DNA of 64,000 bases from assembly GCA_001899775.1 (NCBI GenBank), contig MKWN01000023.1:186796-250795 (forward strand), written 5' to 3'. The notes beneath the pieces are model-generated. The model ran no database searches. It was not told the DNA's origin and saw only the letters and a program-made list of their open reading frames with translations. The stretch is from Thiobacillus sp. 65-29 (GTDB taxonomy: Bacteria; Pseudomonadota; Gammaproteobacteria; Burkholderiales; Thiobacillaceae). The translations under genes were made by a program, and so were the position numbers. Below are positions 37,759-48,116 of the stretch, piece by piece (within the stretch, counting starts at the first letter, position 1; every line of letters starts with the position of its first letter).

Positions 37759-39905
37759 CAGGCCACCTTCTTTTCGTGCCGCCGCCATGCGATCACAGCA
37801 GGCGCAATCAGCGCGACCAGCCCGAGCGCCCCCGCACCGACCGGCCACAGCACCGGACGGTTCCACTCGGCGCGCCGCACCGCGCGCAGCTGAGGATCGA
37901 TACGGCGGTATTTGAGCGTGTTGTTGGCCATGAGATTGGGCTTCACGTTCGCCACCCAGCCGTGCACGAGGCCGAAGGACTTGGGATAGTAGGCGAAGAT
38001 CCACGGCGCGTCGCGGCGCACGATCTCCAGCATCGCGTCGATCACCTGCTGGCGTGCTGGACCGTTGTCCATGTCCTTCATGCGCTCGAACAGGCGGTTG
38101 AATTCCGGATTGTCGTAATTGGCGGCGTTCTCGCCGCCGGTGCCAACCTTCTTGTGCGGCCCGTAGAGCAGGAAAAAGAAATTCTCCGGATCCGGATAAT
38201 CGGCGTTCCAGCCCCATTCGAACAGCTGCGCATTGCCCTTGCGCATCTTGTCCTGAAAGCGGTTGTAGTCGGTGCCGCGCACCACCAGTTGCACGTTGAG
38301 CTTGTCGAGCTGCTTTTTCATCCAGTCCAGGCGGGCCTTGGCGTCCGGGCCGCTGGCCATGGTGTCGAAATAAAGCACCAGCGGTTCGCCGGTCTGCGCG
38401 TTGCGCCCGTTTGGATAACCCGCTTCGGCGAGCAGCTTTTTTGCGGCCTCGATCGGCCGCCGCTGGATGCGTCCCTCGCGTGCCTCGTAGACATAGGGGT
38501 TGATGCCCTCGACGCCGTCCACGTGACCGAACATGCCCGGAGGAATCGGCCCCTGCGCGGGAATGCCGCGGCCGTTGAGAAAGATCGAGATGTACTCGTC
38601 GTAGTCGAACGCGATCGACAGCGCCTGGCGCAGCTTCTGCCGGTCCGTGCCGAGCCCGCCGACCACCGGGTCGAGCATGTTGAAGCCGACGTACCACAGC
38701 GAAGTCGCCACGGTGGTGACCAGGCGGATGTCCTGCGCACGCATGCTGTCGGTGAGCTGCGGATCGCCGCCTACGGAGAAGGTCACCGCCTGGTCGAAGC
38801 TGTCGGAACTGATGCCGGAACTGTCGTAGTAGCCTTGCAGGAACTTGCTCCAGTACGGGATGGTTTCCTTCTCCAGGCTGAACACCGCGCCATCGATGCG
38901 CGGCAGCGCGCGTCCGGCATCCGCCAGCAGGCCGGTCGCGCGGTCCGCCTCGCTTCCGGCGTCGGGATAGGTCTCGCCGTGGAAGTTGGGATTCTTTTTC
39001 AGCACCATGCGGCGGTTCGGGTCGTTCTCCGCCAGGTAGAACGGCCCGGTGCCGACCGGCTGCCAGTCGAGCGTGAAATTGCGGTCCGCCATGCCCGGCT
39101 GTGCGTAGAAAACCTCCGCTTCCCACGGAATCGGTGCGAAGAACGGCATCGCCAGCCAGTAGATGAACTGCGGATACTTGCCCTTGACATGGATGCGGTA
39201 GGTGTAGCGATCGACCACCTCGGCGCCGGCGAGCGCAAACGCGTTGAGATCGAGCGGCGCACCCGGCCGCGCCTTGCCCGCCTGCTGCAGGGCTTCGCCG
39301 AGATCCTTCAGGCCGATGATGTGCTCGGACATCAGGCCGAAGATGGGCGAACTCAGTGCTGGATGGGCAAGCCGCTTGATCTGGTAGACGTAGTCGGCGG
39401 CGACCAGTTCGCGCGTGCCGACATGCTCGAAATCGGCAATCTGCCGCTTGCCGGCAACGAAGGCGGCGTCCAGCGCATGATAAACATAGCGCCCCACCGC
39501 ATCCCGCGCGAACGCCGGGTGCGGCTGGTAGAGAATGCCGGGACGGATCCTGATTTCGTAGACACTCTCCGCGATCTGCGCGGCCGGCGCATCGTCGGCC
39601 AGCGGCCTGCCCGCGGCATCGCGATAGCGCGGACGCGGCACCGCGGACGCGGTGAGCGGTATCAGCTCGTAGGGCCGCTTGAGAAAGTGGTACTGCAGCG
39701 GCGGCTCGTAGATCTGGCCGGTGAACTCGACCTCGTTGGAGCTGTAGGAGCGGGCCGGGTCGAGATGCTTGGGCCGCTCGGCGAACGCACTGTACACCAC
39801 GTTGGCGTCGGCGGCGCTGCCCGGATACGGATCGTTCCAGGTGTCGCTGCAAGCCGCCAGCAGCAACAGCCCCAAGCCCAGCAGTAAAGTCCCCGCGTGC
39901 GTCAT
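37758..39905 (-). CDS. Peptide-binding lipoprotein (SBP_bac_5), YejA-like
   Basis: A 715-residue extracytoplasmic solute-binding protein. Lipoprotein signal: hydrophobic MTHAGTLLLGLGLLLLAAC with lipobox LAAC (Cys19). The family-5 binding fold shows DPARSYSSNEVEF, YVYQIKRLAHP, GTGPFYLAENDPNRRMVLKK and the C-terminal DYNRFQDKMRKGNAQLFEWG. It is longer than YejA (604), and a C-terminal hydrophobic segment near 690-710 (WPVGAGALGLVALIAPAVIAW) is unusual for a binding lipoprotein and may be a second anchor. First gene of the operon; ATG at 39905. Divergent from fabI. Confidence 0.88.
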   Translation of the reverse strand: MTHAGTLLLGLGLLLLAACSDTWNDPYPGSAADANVVYSAFAERPKHLDPARSYSSNEVEFTGQIYEPPLQYHFLKRPYELIPLTASAVPRPRYRDAAGRPLADDAPAAQIAESVYEIRIRPGILYQPHPAFARDAVGRYVYHALDAAFVAGKRQIADFEHVGTRELVAADYVYQIKRLAHPALSSPIFGLMSEHIIGLKDLGEALQQAGKARPGAPLDLNAFALAGAEVVDRYTYRIHVKGKYPQFIYWLAMPFFAPIPWEAEVFYAQPGMADRNFTLDWQPVGTGPFYLAENDPNRRMVLKKNPNFHGETYPDAGSEADRATGLLADAGRALPRIDGAVFSLEKETIPYWSKFLQGYYDSSGISSDSFDQAVTFSVGGDPQLTDSMRAQDIRLVTTVATSLWYVGFNMLDPVVGGLGTDRQKLRQALSIAFDYDEYISIFLNGRGIPAQGPIPPGMFGHVDGVEGINPYVYEAREGRIQRRPIEAAKKLLAEAGYPNGRNAQTGEPLVLYFDTMASGPDAKARLDWMKKQLDKLNVQLVVRGTDYNRFQDKMRKGNAQLFEWGWNADYPDPENFFFLLYGPHKKVGTGGENAANYDNPEFNRLFERMKDMDNGPARQQVIDAMLEIVRRDAPWIFAYYPKSFGLVHGWVANVKPNLMANNTLKYRRIDPQLRAVRRAEWNRPVLWPVGAGALGLVALIAPAVIAWRRHEKKVA

Positions 39906-39944
39906 GGCGGCAGTGTACCCAAGCGCACCGGTATCGTCAGCCGT

Positions 39945-39950
39945 TATAAT
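39945..39950 (+). promoter_or_regulatory. Likely -10 element for fabI
   Basis: A perfect TATAAT lies 29 bases before the fabI ATG. No good -35 hexamer is visible 16-18 bases upstream, so only the -10 is called. Confidence 0.4.
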
Positions 39951-39979
39951 TGAGCCAACCACTTTTCTTCGGGGCCATC

Positions 39980-40771
39980 ATGGGATTTCTTGCAGGCAAG
40001 CGTTTGCTCATTACCGGCGTCATCTCCAACCGCTCGATCGCCTACGGCATCGCCGCCGCATGCCGGCGCGAGGGGGCTGAGCTCGCGTTCACCTACCAGA
40101 ACGACCGCATCAAGGAGCGGGTCACCGAATTCGCCGCCGAATTCGGCTCGAAGCTCGTGTTTCCGTGCGATGTGTCCAGCGACGAGCAGATCGCCGCGGC
40201 GTTCGCCGGGCTCCGCGCGCACTGGGACGGCCTCGACGGGCTGGTGCATTCGATCGCGTTCGCGCCCAAGGATGCGCTGGCCGCCGACTTCCTCTCGTCG
40301 GTGACGCGCGAGAACTTCCGCGTCGCCCACGAGATCAGCTCGTACAGCTTCGCCGCGCTGGCCAAGGCCGCGCTGCCGATGATGGAAGGCCGCCCGGCAT
40401 CGCTGCTGACGCTGTCCTATCTCGGCGCCGTCCGTTCCGTACCCAACTACAACGTCATGGGCCTGGCCAAGGCCAGCCTCGAATCCAGCGTATATTACCT
40501 GGCGCAGAGCCTCGGCCCCAGGGGTATCCGCGTCAACGCGGTGTCGGCCGGCCCGATCAAGACGCTCGCCGCCAGCGGCATTTCCAATTTCGGCGAAAAG
40601 CTTGACCTGGCGGCCCGCTACTCGCCGCTGCGCCGCGGCGTCACCATCGAGGAAGTAGGCAACGTCTCGGCCTTTCTGCTGTCCGACCTGGCGTCCGGCG
40701 TCACCGGCGAAATCACCTATGTCGACGCCGGCTTCAACACCACCACCGGTGGCCACGACGACCCCGTCTGA
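39980..40771 (+). CDS. fabI: Enoyl-[acyl-carrier-protein] reductase (NADH)
   Basis: FabI performs the last reduction of each fatty-acid elongation cycle. A 263-residue SDR-like enzyme with the FabI-type cofactor motif [24 protein letters not shown], and the catalytic Tyr157 and Lys164 in the Y-X6-K arrangement ([13 protein letters not shown]), followed by [12 protein letters not shown] chose the ATG at 39980 ([13 protein letters not shown]); an earlier in-frame TTG adds ten unrelated residues. Transcribed toward ppiD (convergent, 45 bases apart). Confidence 0.95.
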   Translation: MGFLAGKRLLITGVISNRSIAYGIAAACRREGAELAFTYQNDRIKERVTEFAAEFGSKLVFPCDVSSDEQIAAAFAGLRAHWDGLDGLVHSIAFAPKDALAADFLSSVTRENFRVAHEISSYSFAALAKAALPMMEGRPASLLTLSYLGAVRSVPNYNVMGLAKASLESSVYYLAQSLGPRGIRVNAVSAGPIKTLAASGISNFGEKLDLAARYSPLRRGVTIEEVGNVSAFLLSDLASGVTGEITYVDAGFNTTTGGHDDPV

Positions 40772-40816
40772 CGCGCCGCGTGTTTCACGCCGATTTGCGC
40801 GGCAGGGTCTCCTGCT

Positions 40817-42712
40817 TCAGCGCCCCTCGACCGCGTTGGGTTGCACCTTGATCTTGTAGCCGGCTTTCACCAGCGCAACCAGCGCCTGCATGTCGGCACG
40901 CTGCTGCGCCTGCACCAGGCCCGCCTCGATCGACGCCCGCAACTGGGGATCGACCTCCGGCGCATCCAGTACGCGGCTCACCCGCAGGATGCGATAGGAA
41001 CCGTCGGGGCGGGTGTAACCCGCGTAGGCCGGCAGCACGTCCGTTTTCATGCGGAACGCGGTCTTGACGCCGGCCTCGTCGAGTTCGGCGGACGCTTGCC
41101 GTCCCACGACCTTGAAGGCCGACCACGCCATCCCTGGCTCCTCGCCACCTTCGAGGGCCTTGATCCGCGCCGCCCCTTCCTCCGTCAGCAAACGGGCCGT
41201 CTGTCCGGCACGCAGGTGCGCCTCAATCTCCGGCGCGACCTCGGCAAGCGGGCGCAAGCGCGCGGGACGATGGTCGATCACACGTGCGGCGACGAGCGTG
41301 CCGGGTTTCACTTCGATCGCCTCGGTGTTCTGCCGGCCGGTCACCGATTCCTTCGCGAACAGCGCCTCGACCAGCGCGGGATGATTGAAGGGCGGCGGTG
41401 CCGACTTCGCGCTCATCCAGTCACTCTGGCGCACCACTGCGCCGATGGCCTTGGCCGCCGGGGCGAGCGAACCGGCGTTCTCGTACACCAGGTTGCTGAA
41501 GTTTTCCGCCAGACCGGCAAACCGCTTCTGCGCCTGCTGCTTGCGCAGTTCGTCGACGATCGCGCCGCGCACCTCTGCCAGCGGCGCCGCGTGGGCAGCC
41601 TGGATGCCATCGAGGCGAATGATGTGGTAGCCGAAATCGCTTTCCACCGGGCCGCGAATCTCGTTCGGTTTCATGGCGAACACCGCGTCCTCGAACGGCT
41701 TCACCATCATGCCCCGGCCAAAGCTGCCGAGGCTGCCATCCTGCGCCGCGGAACCGGGATCCTGCGATTCGGTCCGCGCCAGCTCGGCGAAGCGCGTGGG
41801 CGACTTCTGCAGCGTCGCGAACAGCGCCTCTGCCTTGGCCTTCGCCTTGGCACGCGTCGCGGGATCGGCGCTCTTGTCGGCCGCGATCAGGATGTGGCTG
41901 GCGCTGCGCTGCTCGGGCTGGCCGAAGCGCGAGGCATTGGCCGCATAGTAATCCGCCACCTCCTGCTCGCTCACCTCGATTCCCGCTGCCACCGCAGGCG
42001 CATCGAGTTCCACGTATTCGGCACGAATCTGCTCGGGGAGGGTGTAGTCGGCCTTCTTCGCCTGGTACTCGCGCTCGACGTCGGCGGCCTCGACCTTGAC
42101 GCGTGAGGCAACCGCCGAGGCCGGCAGGTCCACCCAGGAAACCTCGCGCTGCTGCGCGACCAGGCGCGCCATCTGCTGCAGCGAGGTGGCGGATGCAAAC
42201 GTCGCATGCACGACCGGGCTGGACATGATTTCCAGCATGAAGGACTGGCGCAGTTCGTTCTCGAACGCCGCCGGCGTGCGTCCGTTCTGGCGCAGCACCG
42301 CCTCATAGCGTTGCTGCGAGAACTTGCCGTCCTCCTGGAAGGCGGGGATCTGCCCCAGCACCGCCGCCACGTACGCATCCGGCGTGAAAATCTTCCGCGC
42401 CTGCGCCTCCTGCAGCAGCGCCTTGCGTTCGATCAGGCTGTCGAGAACCCGGGTGCGGAACGCAGCCGTCTCGGCCACGGCCGGATCGAAGCCAGGGCCC
42501 AAGGCCTCGCGCATGCGATCGGTCTGCGCCTGGATCTCGCGCGCCAGCTCGTCGCGCGAAATGCCCGCCTTGCCGACCTCGGCGGCCAGGCCGCCACTGC
42601 GGTCCCCGGACATGTAGGACTCGATGCCGAAAAGAGCGAAGGTGACGGCGATGAGGCCAAGAATGGTTTTGGCGAGCCAGCCATGGGCATGCTTGCGGAT
42701 TGCTTCGAGCAC
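40817..42712 (-). CDS. ppiD: Periplasmic folding chaperone PpiD
   Basis: A 631-residue inner-membrane-anchored periplasmic chaperone helping outer-membrane and exported proteins fold. N-terminal anchor (about 15-33, ILGLIAVTFALFGIESYM), SurA-like N-terminal region (about 35-200), a parvulin domain (about 265-365, SASHILIAADKSADPATRAK; VKPFEDAVFAM; FGYHIIRLDG) and a long C-terminal region. Length matches E. coli PpiD (623). It lies downstream of tRNA-Val and tRNA-Asp on the same strand, in the hupB-lon neighbourhood, as in many proteobacteria. Confidence 0.93.
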   Translation of the reverse strand: MLEAIRKHAHGWLAKTILGLIAVTFALFGIESYMSGDRSGGLAAEVGKAGISRDELAREIQAQTDRMREALGPGFDPAVAETAAFRTRVLDSLIERKALLQEAQARKIFTPDAYVAAVLGQIPAFQEDGKFSQQRYEAVLRQNGRTPAAFENELRQSFMLEIMSSPVVHATFASATSLQQMARLVAQQREVSWVDLPASAVASRVKVEAADVEREYQAKKADYTLPEQIRAEYVELDAPAVAAGIEVSEQEVADYYAANASRFGQPEQRSASHILIAADKSADPATRAKAKAKAEALFATLQKSPTRFAELARTESQDPGSAAQDGSLGSFGRGMMVKPFEDAVFAMKPNEIRGPVESDFGYHIIRLDGIQAAHAAPLAEVRGAIVDELRKQQAQKRFAGLAENFSNLVYENAGSLAPAAKAIGAVVRQSDWMSAKSAPPPFNHPALVEALFAKESVTGRQNTEAIEVKPGTLVAARVIDHRPARLRPLAEVAPEIEAHLRAGQTARLLTEEGAARIKALEGGEEPGMAWSAFKVVGRQASAELDEAGVKTAFRMKTDVLPAYAGYTRPDGSYRILRVSRVLDAPEVDPQLRASIEAGLVQAQQRADMQALVALVKAGYKIKVQPNAVEGR

Positions 42713-42794
42713 GGTGGATTCACTCCGGAAACGTCATCGCGCGATTTTCGCGCAATTTACCGCGCGCGTCTCGCTTCGCGGCTGATGGCACATG

Positions 42795-42822
42795 AAAAAA
42801 GGCGAACTTGCGTTCGCCTTTT
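42795..42822 (-). terminator. Rho-independent terminator after tRNA-Asp
   Basis: Read on the minus strand, GGCGAAC-GCAA-GTTCGCC is followed by TTTTTT; the stem starts 8 bases after the tRNA-Asp CCA end. The A-run on the other side makes it potentially bidirectional. Confidence 0.85.
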
Positions 42823-42827
42823 CGAGT

Positions 42828-42904
42828 TGGCGGAGTGGACGGGACTCGAACCCGCGACCCCCGGCGTGACAGGCCGGTATTCTAACCAACTGAACTACCA
42901 CTCC
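42828..42904 (-). tRNA. tRNA-Asp (GTC)
   Basis: A 77-base cloverleaf with encoded CCA. Acceptor stem GGAGTGG/CCACTCC, D arm AGTTCAGTTGGTTAGA, anticodon loop CCTGTCACG with anticodon GTC, and T loop GGTTCGAGTCC. Lies 65 bases after tRNA-Val on the same strand and is followed by a clear terminator. Confidence 0.97.
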
Positions 42905-42969
42905 CGATTATTTGGCGCCACCGCTACCGCCATGGCGCCGAAACCGCTGTGTTTCTTGTCGCGCCCCGC

Positions 42970-43045
42970 TGGTGGGTGCTGAGGGGTTCGAACCCCCGAC
43001 ATTCGCCTTGTAAGGGCGACGCTCTACCAGCTGAGCTAAGCACCC
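42970..43045 (-). tRNA. tRNA-Val (TAC)
   Basis: A 76-base cloverleaf with encoded CCA. Acceptor GGGTGCT/AGCACCC, D arm TAGCTCAGCTGGTAGAGC, anticodon loop CTTACAA with anticodon TAC, and T arm GGGGGTTCGAACCCC. First of two tRNA genes transcribed together toward ppiD. Confidence 0.97.
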
Positions 43046-43058
43046 GACAAAGACCAAA

Positions 43059-43088
43059 ATTCTACAATAGATTTCCGGGTCCTGCCAA
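43059..43088 (-). promoter_or_regulatory. Sigma-70 promoter for tRNA-Val/tRNA-Asp
   Basis: On the minus strand TTGGCA (43088-43083), an 18-base spacer and TAGAAT (43064-43059) precede the tRNA-Val 5' end by 13 bases. Each hexamer matches consensus at five of six positions. Confidence 0.65.
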
Positions 43089-43110
43089 GCGCGATGTGCG
43101 CTTCATGCAA

Positions 43111-43383
43111 TCAGTTGATCGCATCCTTCAGTCCCTTGCCGGCGCGGAACTTCGGCACCTTGGCAGCCTTGATCTTGATGGACGCGCCCGTGCGCGGATT
43201 GCGGCCTGTACGTGCAGCGCGCTTGCCGACGTAGAAGCTGCCGAAACCCACCAGCGTCACCATGTCGCCCTTCTTCAGTGCCTTCTTCACGGCTTCGACC
43301 GCGGCATCCAGTGCGCGTCCGGCGGCGGCCTTGGAGATGTCGGCAGAGTCGGCGATGGCATCGATCAGTTCGGATTTGTTCAC
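43111..43383 (-). CDS. hupB: DNA-binding protein HU
   Basis: A 90-residue histone-like protein that bends and compacts DNA. The HU signature is present: [40 protein letters not shown] with the Arg/Pro arm tip that intercalates DNA, and closing [14 protein letters not shown]. It lies downstream of lon with its own promoter and is followed by the tRNA genes. Confidence 0.96.
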   Translation of the reverse strand: MNKSELIDAIADSADISKAAAGRALDAAVEAVKKALKKGDMVTLVGFGSFYVGKRAARTGRNPRTGASIKIKAAKVPKFRAGKGLKDAIN

Positions 43384-43430
43384 GTGTTGTCCCCTTCAGT
43401 AAAGTGGCACAGGAAAGCCCTGTGGCCGCT

Positions 43431-43459
43431 TTATAACAACCCGCAAAACCTTGTGTCAA
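43431..43459 (-). promoter_or_regulatory. Sigma-70 promoter for hupB
   Basis: On the minus strand a consensus TTGACA (43459-43454), 17-base spacer and TTATAA (43436-43431) lie about 48 bases before the hupB ATG. It sits between the lon terminator and hupB, so hupB has its own transcription start. Confidence 0.75.
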
Positions 43460-43480
43460 GCGCTTTCCAGACCGATGCAC

Positions 43481-43508
43481 AAAAAAATCCCGCGACTGGC
43501 GCGGGATT
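43481..43508 (-). terminator. Rho-independent terminator after lon
   Basis: On the minus strand AATCCCGCG, a 5-base loop and CGCGGGATT run into a stretch of seven T. It lies 32 bases after the lon stop. Confidence 0.88.
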
Positions 43509-43539
43509 CCGGAACGTCAGTGGAAAAAGCTCAATGCCG

Positions 43540-45954
43540 TCAATGCTTGAGCGCAACCTGGGACGTGGCATCTTCTTCCGGCACGGCGATGGCAGGGGCG
43601 GCTTCCGCATCGTCCGGGAGAGGTTCCGGCGCGCGTTCGAGCGCCAGTTCCAGCACCTCGTCGATCCATTTCACCGGATGGATGTCGAGCCGGTTCTTGA
43701 TGGTATCGGGAATCTCGGTGAGATCCTTGACGTTTTCCTGCGGGATCAGCACGGTCTTGATGCCGCCGCGATGCGCAGCGAGGAGTTTTTCCTTCAGCCC
43801 CCCGATCGGCAGCACCTCGCCACGCAGGGTGATCTCGCCGGTCATCGCCACGTCGGCGCGTACCGGGATACCGCTCAGGATCGACACCATCGCGGTACAG
43901 ATGGCAATGCCCGCGGATGGCCCGTCCTTCGGCGTCGCGCCCTCCGGCAGGTGGATATGGATGTCGCGCTTCTGGTAGAAGTCCTGCTCGATGCCCAGCT
44001 TGCGCGTGCGTGCGCGCACCACCGACAGCGCCGCCTGGATCGACTCCTGCATCACTTCGCCGAGCTTGCCGGTGGTCGTCATCTTGCCGCGCCCCGGCAG
44101 CGCCACGGCCTCGATGGTGAGCAGTTCACCGCCCACCTCGGTCCAGGCGAGACCGGTGACCTGACCGACCTGGTTGTTCTTCTCCGCAATGCCGAAGCTG
44201 AAGCGGCGCACCCCCAGGTACTTGTCGAGATTGCGCGCGGTGACGCTGATTTTCGCCGCCTTCTGCTTCTTCAGCAGCAGCGCCTTCACCGCCTTGCGGC
44301 AGATCTTGGAAATCTCGCGTTCGAGGTTGCGCACCCCGGCCTCGCGCGTGTAATAGCGCACGATATCGCGCAGCGCGGATTCGGCGATCACCAGTTCGGT
44401 CGTCTTGATGCCGTTGACCTTGAGCTGCTTCGGCACCAGGTAGCGCTCGGCGATGTTGATCTTCTCGTCCTCGGTGTAACCCGACAGGCGGATCACTTCC
44501 ATGCGGTCGAGCAGGGGCGCCGGCAGGTTGAGCGAGTTCGCCGTGGCGACGAACATCACGTCGGACAGGTCGTATTCGACCTCGATGTAATGGTCCTGGA
44601 AGGTGTGATTCTGCTCGGGGTCGAGCACTTCCAGCAACGCCGATGACGGATCGCCACGGAAGTCCTGGCCCATCTTGTCGACTTCATCGAGCAGGAACAG
44701 CGGGTTCTTCACGCCGACCTTGGTCAGGCTCTGCAGGATCTTGCCCGGCATCGAGCCGATGTAGGTGCGGCGATGGCCACGGATCTCCGACTCGTCGCGC
44801 ACGCCACCCAGTGCCATGCGCACGAACTTGCGGTTGGTCGCGCGTGCGATCGACTGGCCGAGCGAGGTCTTGCCCACCCCGGGTGGTCCGACCAGGCACA
44901 GGATCGGCGCCTTCACCTTGTCGACGCGCTGCTGCACGGCGAGGTATTCGAGAATGCGTTCCTTGACCCTGTCCAGGCCATAGTGGTCCTGGTCCAGCAC
45001 TTTCTCGGCCTTGGCGAGATCCTTGCTGATCTTGGTCTTCTTCTTCCAGGGCAGGCCGACCATCGCTTCGATGTAGCTGCGGATCACCGTCGCCTCGGCG
45101 GACATCGGCGACATCATGCGCAGTTTTTTCAGCTCGCCAAGCGCCTTGGCCTCGCCTTCCTTGGACATGCTCGCGCCCTTGATGCGCTTTTCCAGTTCCT
45201 CGAGCTCGGCACCTTCCTCGATGTCGCCAAGCTCCTTCTGGATCGCCTTGACCTGTTCGTTGAGGTAATACTCGCGCTGGCTCTTCTCCATCTGCCGCTT
45301 GACGCGGCCGCGGATGCGCTTTTCCACCTGCAGGATGTCGAGTTCGCCTTCGAGCAGGCCGAGCAGGTGTTCGAGCCGCTTGTCGATGGCGATCATCTCC
45401 AGCACTTCCTGTTTCTGCTCGAGTTTCAGCGGCAGGTGCGCGACGATGGTGTCGGCGAGCCGGCCGCCCTCGTCGATGCCCGACAGCGAGGTAAGGATTT
45501 CCGGCGGAATCTTCTTGTTCAGCTTGACGTACTGGTCGAATTGGGTCAGCAGGGCGCGACGCATGGCCTCGACCTCGACCGGTTCCTCGCTTTCGGCAGG
45601 GAGAACCTCCGCGCGCGCGGACAAATGCGTCCCCGTGTCGGTGACCTCCAGCACGCGCGCGCGCTGGTTGCCCTCGACCAGCACCTTGACGGTGCCGTCG
45701 GGCAGTTTCAGCATCTGCAGCACGGTGGCGACGCTGCCGGTGCCATACAGGTCTTCCGGCGTCGGATCGTCCTGGGCGGCGGTTTTCTGCGCGATCAGCA
45801 GGATGCTCTTGCCGGATTCCATCGAGGTTTCCAGCGCCTTGATGGACTTCGGGCGGCCCACGAACAGCGGGATCACCATGTGAGGGAAGACCACCACGTC
45901 ACGGAGCGGCAACAATGGCAGGTCGATCTGTTCCTTGAGGGTGTTGTCGCTCAT
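43540..45954 (-). CDS. lon: ATP-dependent protease Lon
   Basis: Lon degrades misfolded and specific regulatory proteins in the cytoplasm. At 804 residues it is full length: N-terminal substrate-binding domain ([20 protein letters not shown]), coiled coil, AAA+ core with Walker [11 protein letters not shown] (about 356) and Walker B FLLDEVDK, and the C-terminal protease with catalytic Ser680 in DGPSAGIA and the Lys further on ([15 protein letters not shown]). It ends the tig-clpP-clpX-lon run. A heat-shock-type promoter lies 60-90 bases before its ATG and a strong terminator after it. Confidence 0.97.
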   Translation of the reverse strand: MSDNTLKEQIDLPLLPLRDVVVFPHMVIPLFVGRPKSIKALETSMESGKSILLIAQKTAAQDDPTPEDLYGTGSVATVLQMLKLPDGTVKVLVEGNQRARVLEVTDTGTHLSARAEVLPAESEEPVEVEAMRRALLTQFDQYVKLNKKIPPEILTSLSGIDEGGRLADTIVAHLPLKLEQKQEVLEMIAIDKRLEHLLGLLEGELDILQVEKRIRGRVKRQMEKSQREYYLNEQVKAIQKELGDIEEGAELEELEKRIKGASMSKEGEAKALGELKKLRMMSPMSAEATVIRSYIEAMVGLPWKKKTKISKDLAKAEKVLDQDHYGLDRVKERILEYLAVQQRVDKVKAPILCLVGPPGVGKTSLGQSIARATNRKFVRMALGGVRDESEIRGHRRTYIGSMPGKILQSLTKVGVKNPLFLLDEVDKMGQDFRGDPSSALLEVLDPEQNHTFQDHYIEVEYDLSDVMFVATANSLNLPAPLLDRMEVIRLSGYTEDEKINIAERYLVPKQLKVNGIKTTELVIAESALRDIVRYYTREAGVRNLEREISKICRKAVKALLLKKQKAAKISVTARNLDKYLGVRRFSFGIAEKNNQVGQVTGLAWTEVGGELLTIEAVALPGRGKMTTTGKLGEVMQESIQAALSVVRARTRKLGIEQDFYQKRDIHIHLPEGATPKDGPSAGIAICTAMVSILSGIPVRADVAMTGEITLRGEVLPIGGLKEKLLAAHRGGIKTVLIPQENVKDLTEIPDTIKNRLDIHPVKWIDEVLELALERAPEPLPDDAEAAPAIAVPEEDATSQVALKH

Positions 45955-46013
45955 GTCGGTTTCCTGATCGGAGTTGAAAGAAGAACGCGCAAAAATTCAG
46001 TGCACGCAGTTCG

Positions 46014-46041
46014 ATATGAGGTGCAGGAGTTGGAAATCAAG
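46014..46041 (-). promoter_or_regulatory. Sigma-32-like heat-shock promoter for lon
   Basis: On the minus strand CTTGATT (46041-46035), a 13-base spacer and CCTCATAT (46021-46014) resemble the sigma-32 consensus CTTGAAA-N13/15-CCCCATAT with three mismatches in all. It is in the 235-base clpX-lon gap, 60 bases before the lon ATG. Confidence 0.6.
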
Positions 46042-46189
46042 GGGGGGCGGAGGTTCGCCGCGCCGTTTTGCGGGTTGGCTGCGCCCCGGAAACGCCACCG
46101 TGGCCTCATGCGGCGGCCGGCGCGAAGTTGCCGGCCTGCCGCGCCGCCGTTCGGGACAACGGGTGCGCGGCAGGCCATGATGAAAGGGC

Positions 46190-47461
46190 TCAGGCCCCGG
46201 CGGCCAGCGGCTGGTCGCCCTGGTCGGAGTAGATCAACAGCGGCTTGCCTTCGCCCTCGATCAGGCTACTGTCCACCACGACCTTGCTGACCCCTTTCAG
46301 CGACGGCAGGTCGTACATGGTGTCGAGCAGCGCGTGTTCGATGATCGAGCGCAAACCGCGTGCGCCCGTGCGGCGCGTAAGCGCGCGTCGGGCGATTGCG
46401 CCCAGTGCGTCGTCGCGGAATTCCAGTTCGACGCCTTCCATCTTGAACAGCTTGGCGAACTGCTTGGTCAACGCGTTCTTGGGCTCGGTGAGAATCTGTA
46501 CCAGTGCCGCTTCGTCGAGCTCATCAAGCGTGGCGACAACCGGCAAACGGCCGACAAATTCGGGAATCAGGCCGTATTTGATGAGATCTTCGGGTTCCGC
46601 CTGCTGCAGAAGTTCGGCATCGCGCCGCGTTTCGTCGACTTTCTTCACCTGCGCACCAAAGCCGATGCCGCCCTTCTCGGTGCGGTTGCGGATGACCTTT
46701 TCCAGGCCGCTGAAGGCGCCCCCACAGACGAACAGGATGTTGCTGGTGTCGACCTGGACGAATTCCTGATTCGGATGCTTGCGCCCGCCCTGCGGCGGCA
46801 CCGAAGCGGTGGTGCCCTCGATCAGCTTGAGCAGCGCCTGCTGCACGCCTTCGCCGGAGACGTCGCGGGTAATCGACGGGTTGTCCGACTTGCGCGAGAT
46901 CTTGTCGATCTCGTCGATGTAGACGATGCCCTGCTTGGCTTTTTCGACGTCGTAGTCGCACTTCTGCAACAGCTTCTGGATGATGTTCTCGACGTCTTCA
47001 CCGACGTAACCCGCCTCGGTCAGCGCGGTGGCATCGGCGATGACGAAAGGTACGTTGAGCAGGCGCGCCAGGGTCTGCGCGAGCAGGGTCTTGCCGGAAC
47101 CCGTCGGCCCGATCAGGAGGATGTTGCTCTTCGCCAGTTCGACCTCGCCCGTGGCGCCGGTATTGCTGCGCAGGCGCTTGTAGTGGTTGTACACCGCCAC
47201 CGCCAGCGCTTTTTTCGCCGCCGCCTGGCCGATCACGTACTGGTCGAGGATGCCGCGAATCTCGTGCGGTGTCGGCAGGTCCGAACCGCCCTTCTGGCTG
47301 TCGGCCTGCTGGATTTCCTCGCGGATGATGTCGTTGCACAGCTCGACGCATTCGTCGCAGATGAACACCGACGGCCCGGCAATCAGCTTGCGGACCTCGT
47401 GCTGGCTCTTGCCGCAGAAGGAGCAATAGAGAAGTTTGTCGCCCGAGCCTTTGTCTGCCAT
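46190..47461 (-). CDS. clpX: ATP-dependent Clp protease ATP-binding subunit ClpX
   Basis: ClpX unfolds tagged proteins and feeds them to ClpP. A 423-residue AAA+ ATPase: N-terminal zinc-binding domain with [18 protein letters not shown] and ICDECVELC, Walker [13 protein letters not shown], Walker [10 protein letters not shown], sensor region and the IGF-type loop that docks on ClpP (GIGFGA). Length is normal. It follows clpP by 13 bases and is co-oriented with lon. Confidence 0.97.
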   Translation of the reverse strand: MADKGSGDKLLYCSFCGKSQHEVRKLIAGPSVFICDECVELCNDIIREEIQQADSQKGGSDLPTPHEIRGILDQYVIGQAAAKKALAVAVYNHYKRLRSNTGATGEVELAKSNILLIGPTGSGKTLLAQTLARLLNVPFVIADATALTEAGYVGEDVENIIQKLLQKCDYDVEKAKQGIVYIDEIDKISRKSDNPSITRDVSGEGVQQALLKLIEGTTASVPPQGGRKHPNQEFVQVDTSNILFVCGGAFSGLEKVIRNRTEKGGIGFGAQVKKVDETRRDAELLQQAEPEDLIKYGLIPEFVGRLPVVATLDELDEAALVQILTEPKNALTKQFAKLFKMEGVELEFRDDALGAIARRALTRRTGARGLRSIIEHALLDTMYDLPSLKGVSKVVVDSSLIEGEGKPLLIYSDQGDQPLAAGA

Positions 47462-47474
47462 GCCAGTTCCTTGC

Positions 47475-48116
47475 TTAATTGCCTGCTGCCTCGTTGCGGC
47501 TGGTCAGCACCTTGTCGACCAGCCCGTACTGTACCGATTCATCCGCACTCATGAAGTTGTCACGGTCGGTATCGCGCTCGATGGCTTCCATGCTCTGCCC
47601 GGTGTGTTTGGCCAGCATGCCGTTGAGGCGTTCCTTCAAGTACAGGATTTCCTTGGCGTGAATCGCGATGTCCGACGCCTGGCCCTGAAAGCCGCCGAGC
47701 GGCTGGTGGATCATCACCCGCGAATTGGGCAGGCAGAAGCGCTTGCCCTTCGCGCCCGCGGTCAGCAGGAACGCGCCCATGCTCGCGGCCTGGCCGATGC
47801 ACAGCGTCGACACGTCCGGCTTGATGAACTGCATGGTGTCGTAGATCGCGAGACCCGCCGAAACCGAGCCGCCCGGCGAGTTGATGTAGAAATAGATGTC
47901 CTTGTCGGGGTTTTCCGACTCGAGAAACAGCATCTGCGCCACCACCAGGTTGGCGGTGGCATCGTTCACCGGGCCGACGAGGAAAATCACGCGCTCCTTG
48001 AGCAGGCGCGAGTAGATGTCGTAGGCGCGCTCGCCCCGGCCGCTCTGCTCGACCACCATCGGCACCAGCCCCAGCCCCTGGGGCTCGATGAAGCTGCTTT
48101 CCAGATCAATGCGCAT
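47475..48116 (-). CDS. clpP: ATP-dependent Clp protease proteolytic subunit ClpP
   Basis: ClpP is the barrel-shaped serine protease that works with ClpX. A 213-residue protein with the catalytic triad: Ser in [11 protein letters not shown], His in [10 protein letters not shown] and Asp in [12 protein letters not shown]. The short N-terminal propeptide region (MRIDLESSF) is typical. Its ATG overlaps the tig stop (TGATG), coupling the two. Confidence 0.97.
   Translation of the reverse strand: MRIDLESSFIEPQGLGLVPMVVEQSGRGERAYDIYSRLLKERVIFLVGPVNDATANLVVAQMLFLESENPDKDIYFYINSPGGSVSAGLAIYDTMQFIKPDVSTLCIGQAASMGAFLLTAGAKGKRFCLPNSRVMIHQPLGGFQGQASDIAIHAKEILYLKERLNGMLAKHTGQSMEAIERDTDRDNFMSADESVQYGLVDKVLTSRNEAAGN

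Noticed and set aside
37776..39887. Long plus-strand open frame opposite the peptide-binding lipoprotein
   Set aside because: Shadow of the SBP_bac_5 gene; no recognisable domain and no ribosome site.
42949..44646. Plus-strand frame crossing tRNA-Val, hupB and lon
   Set aside because: It runs antisense through a tRNA and two well-defined genes and has no coding character.
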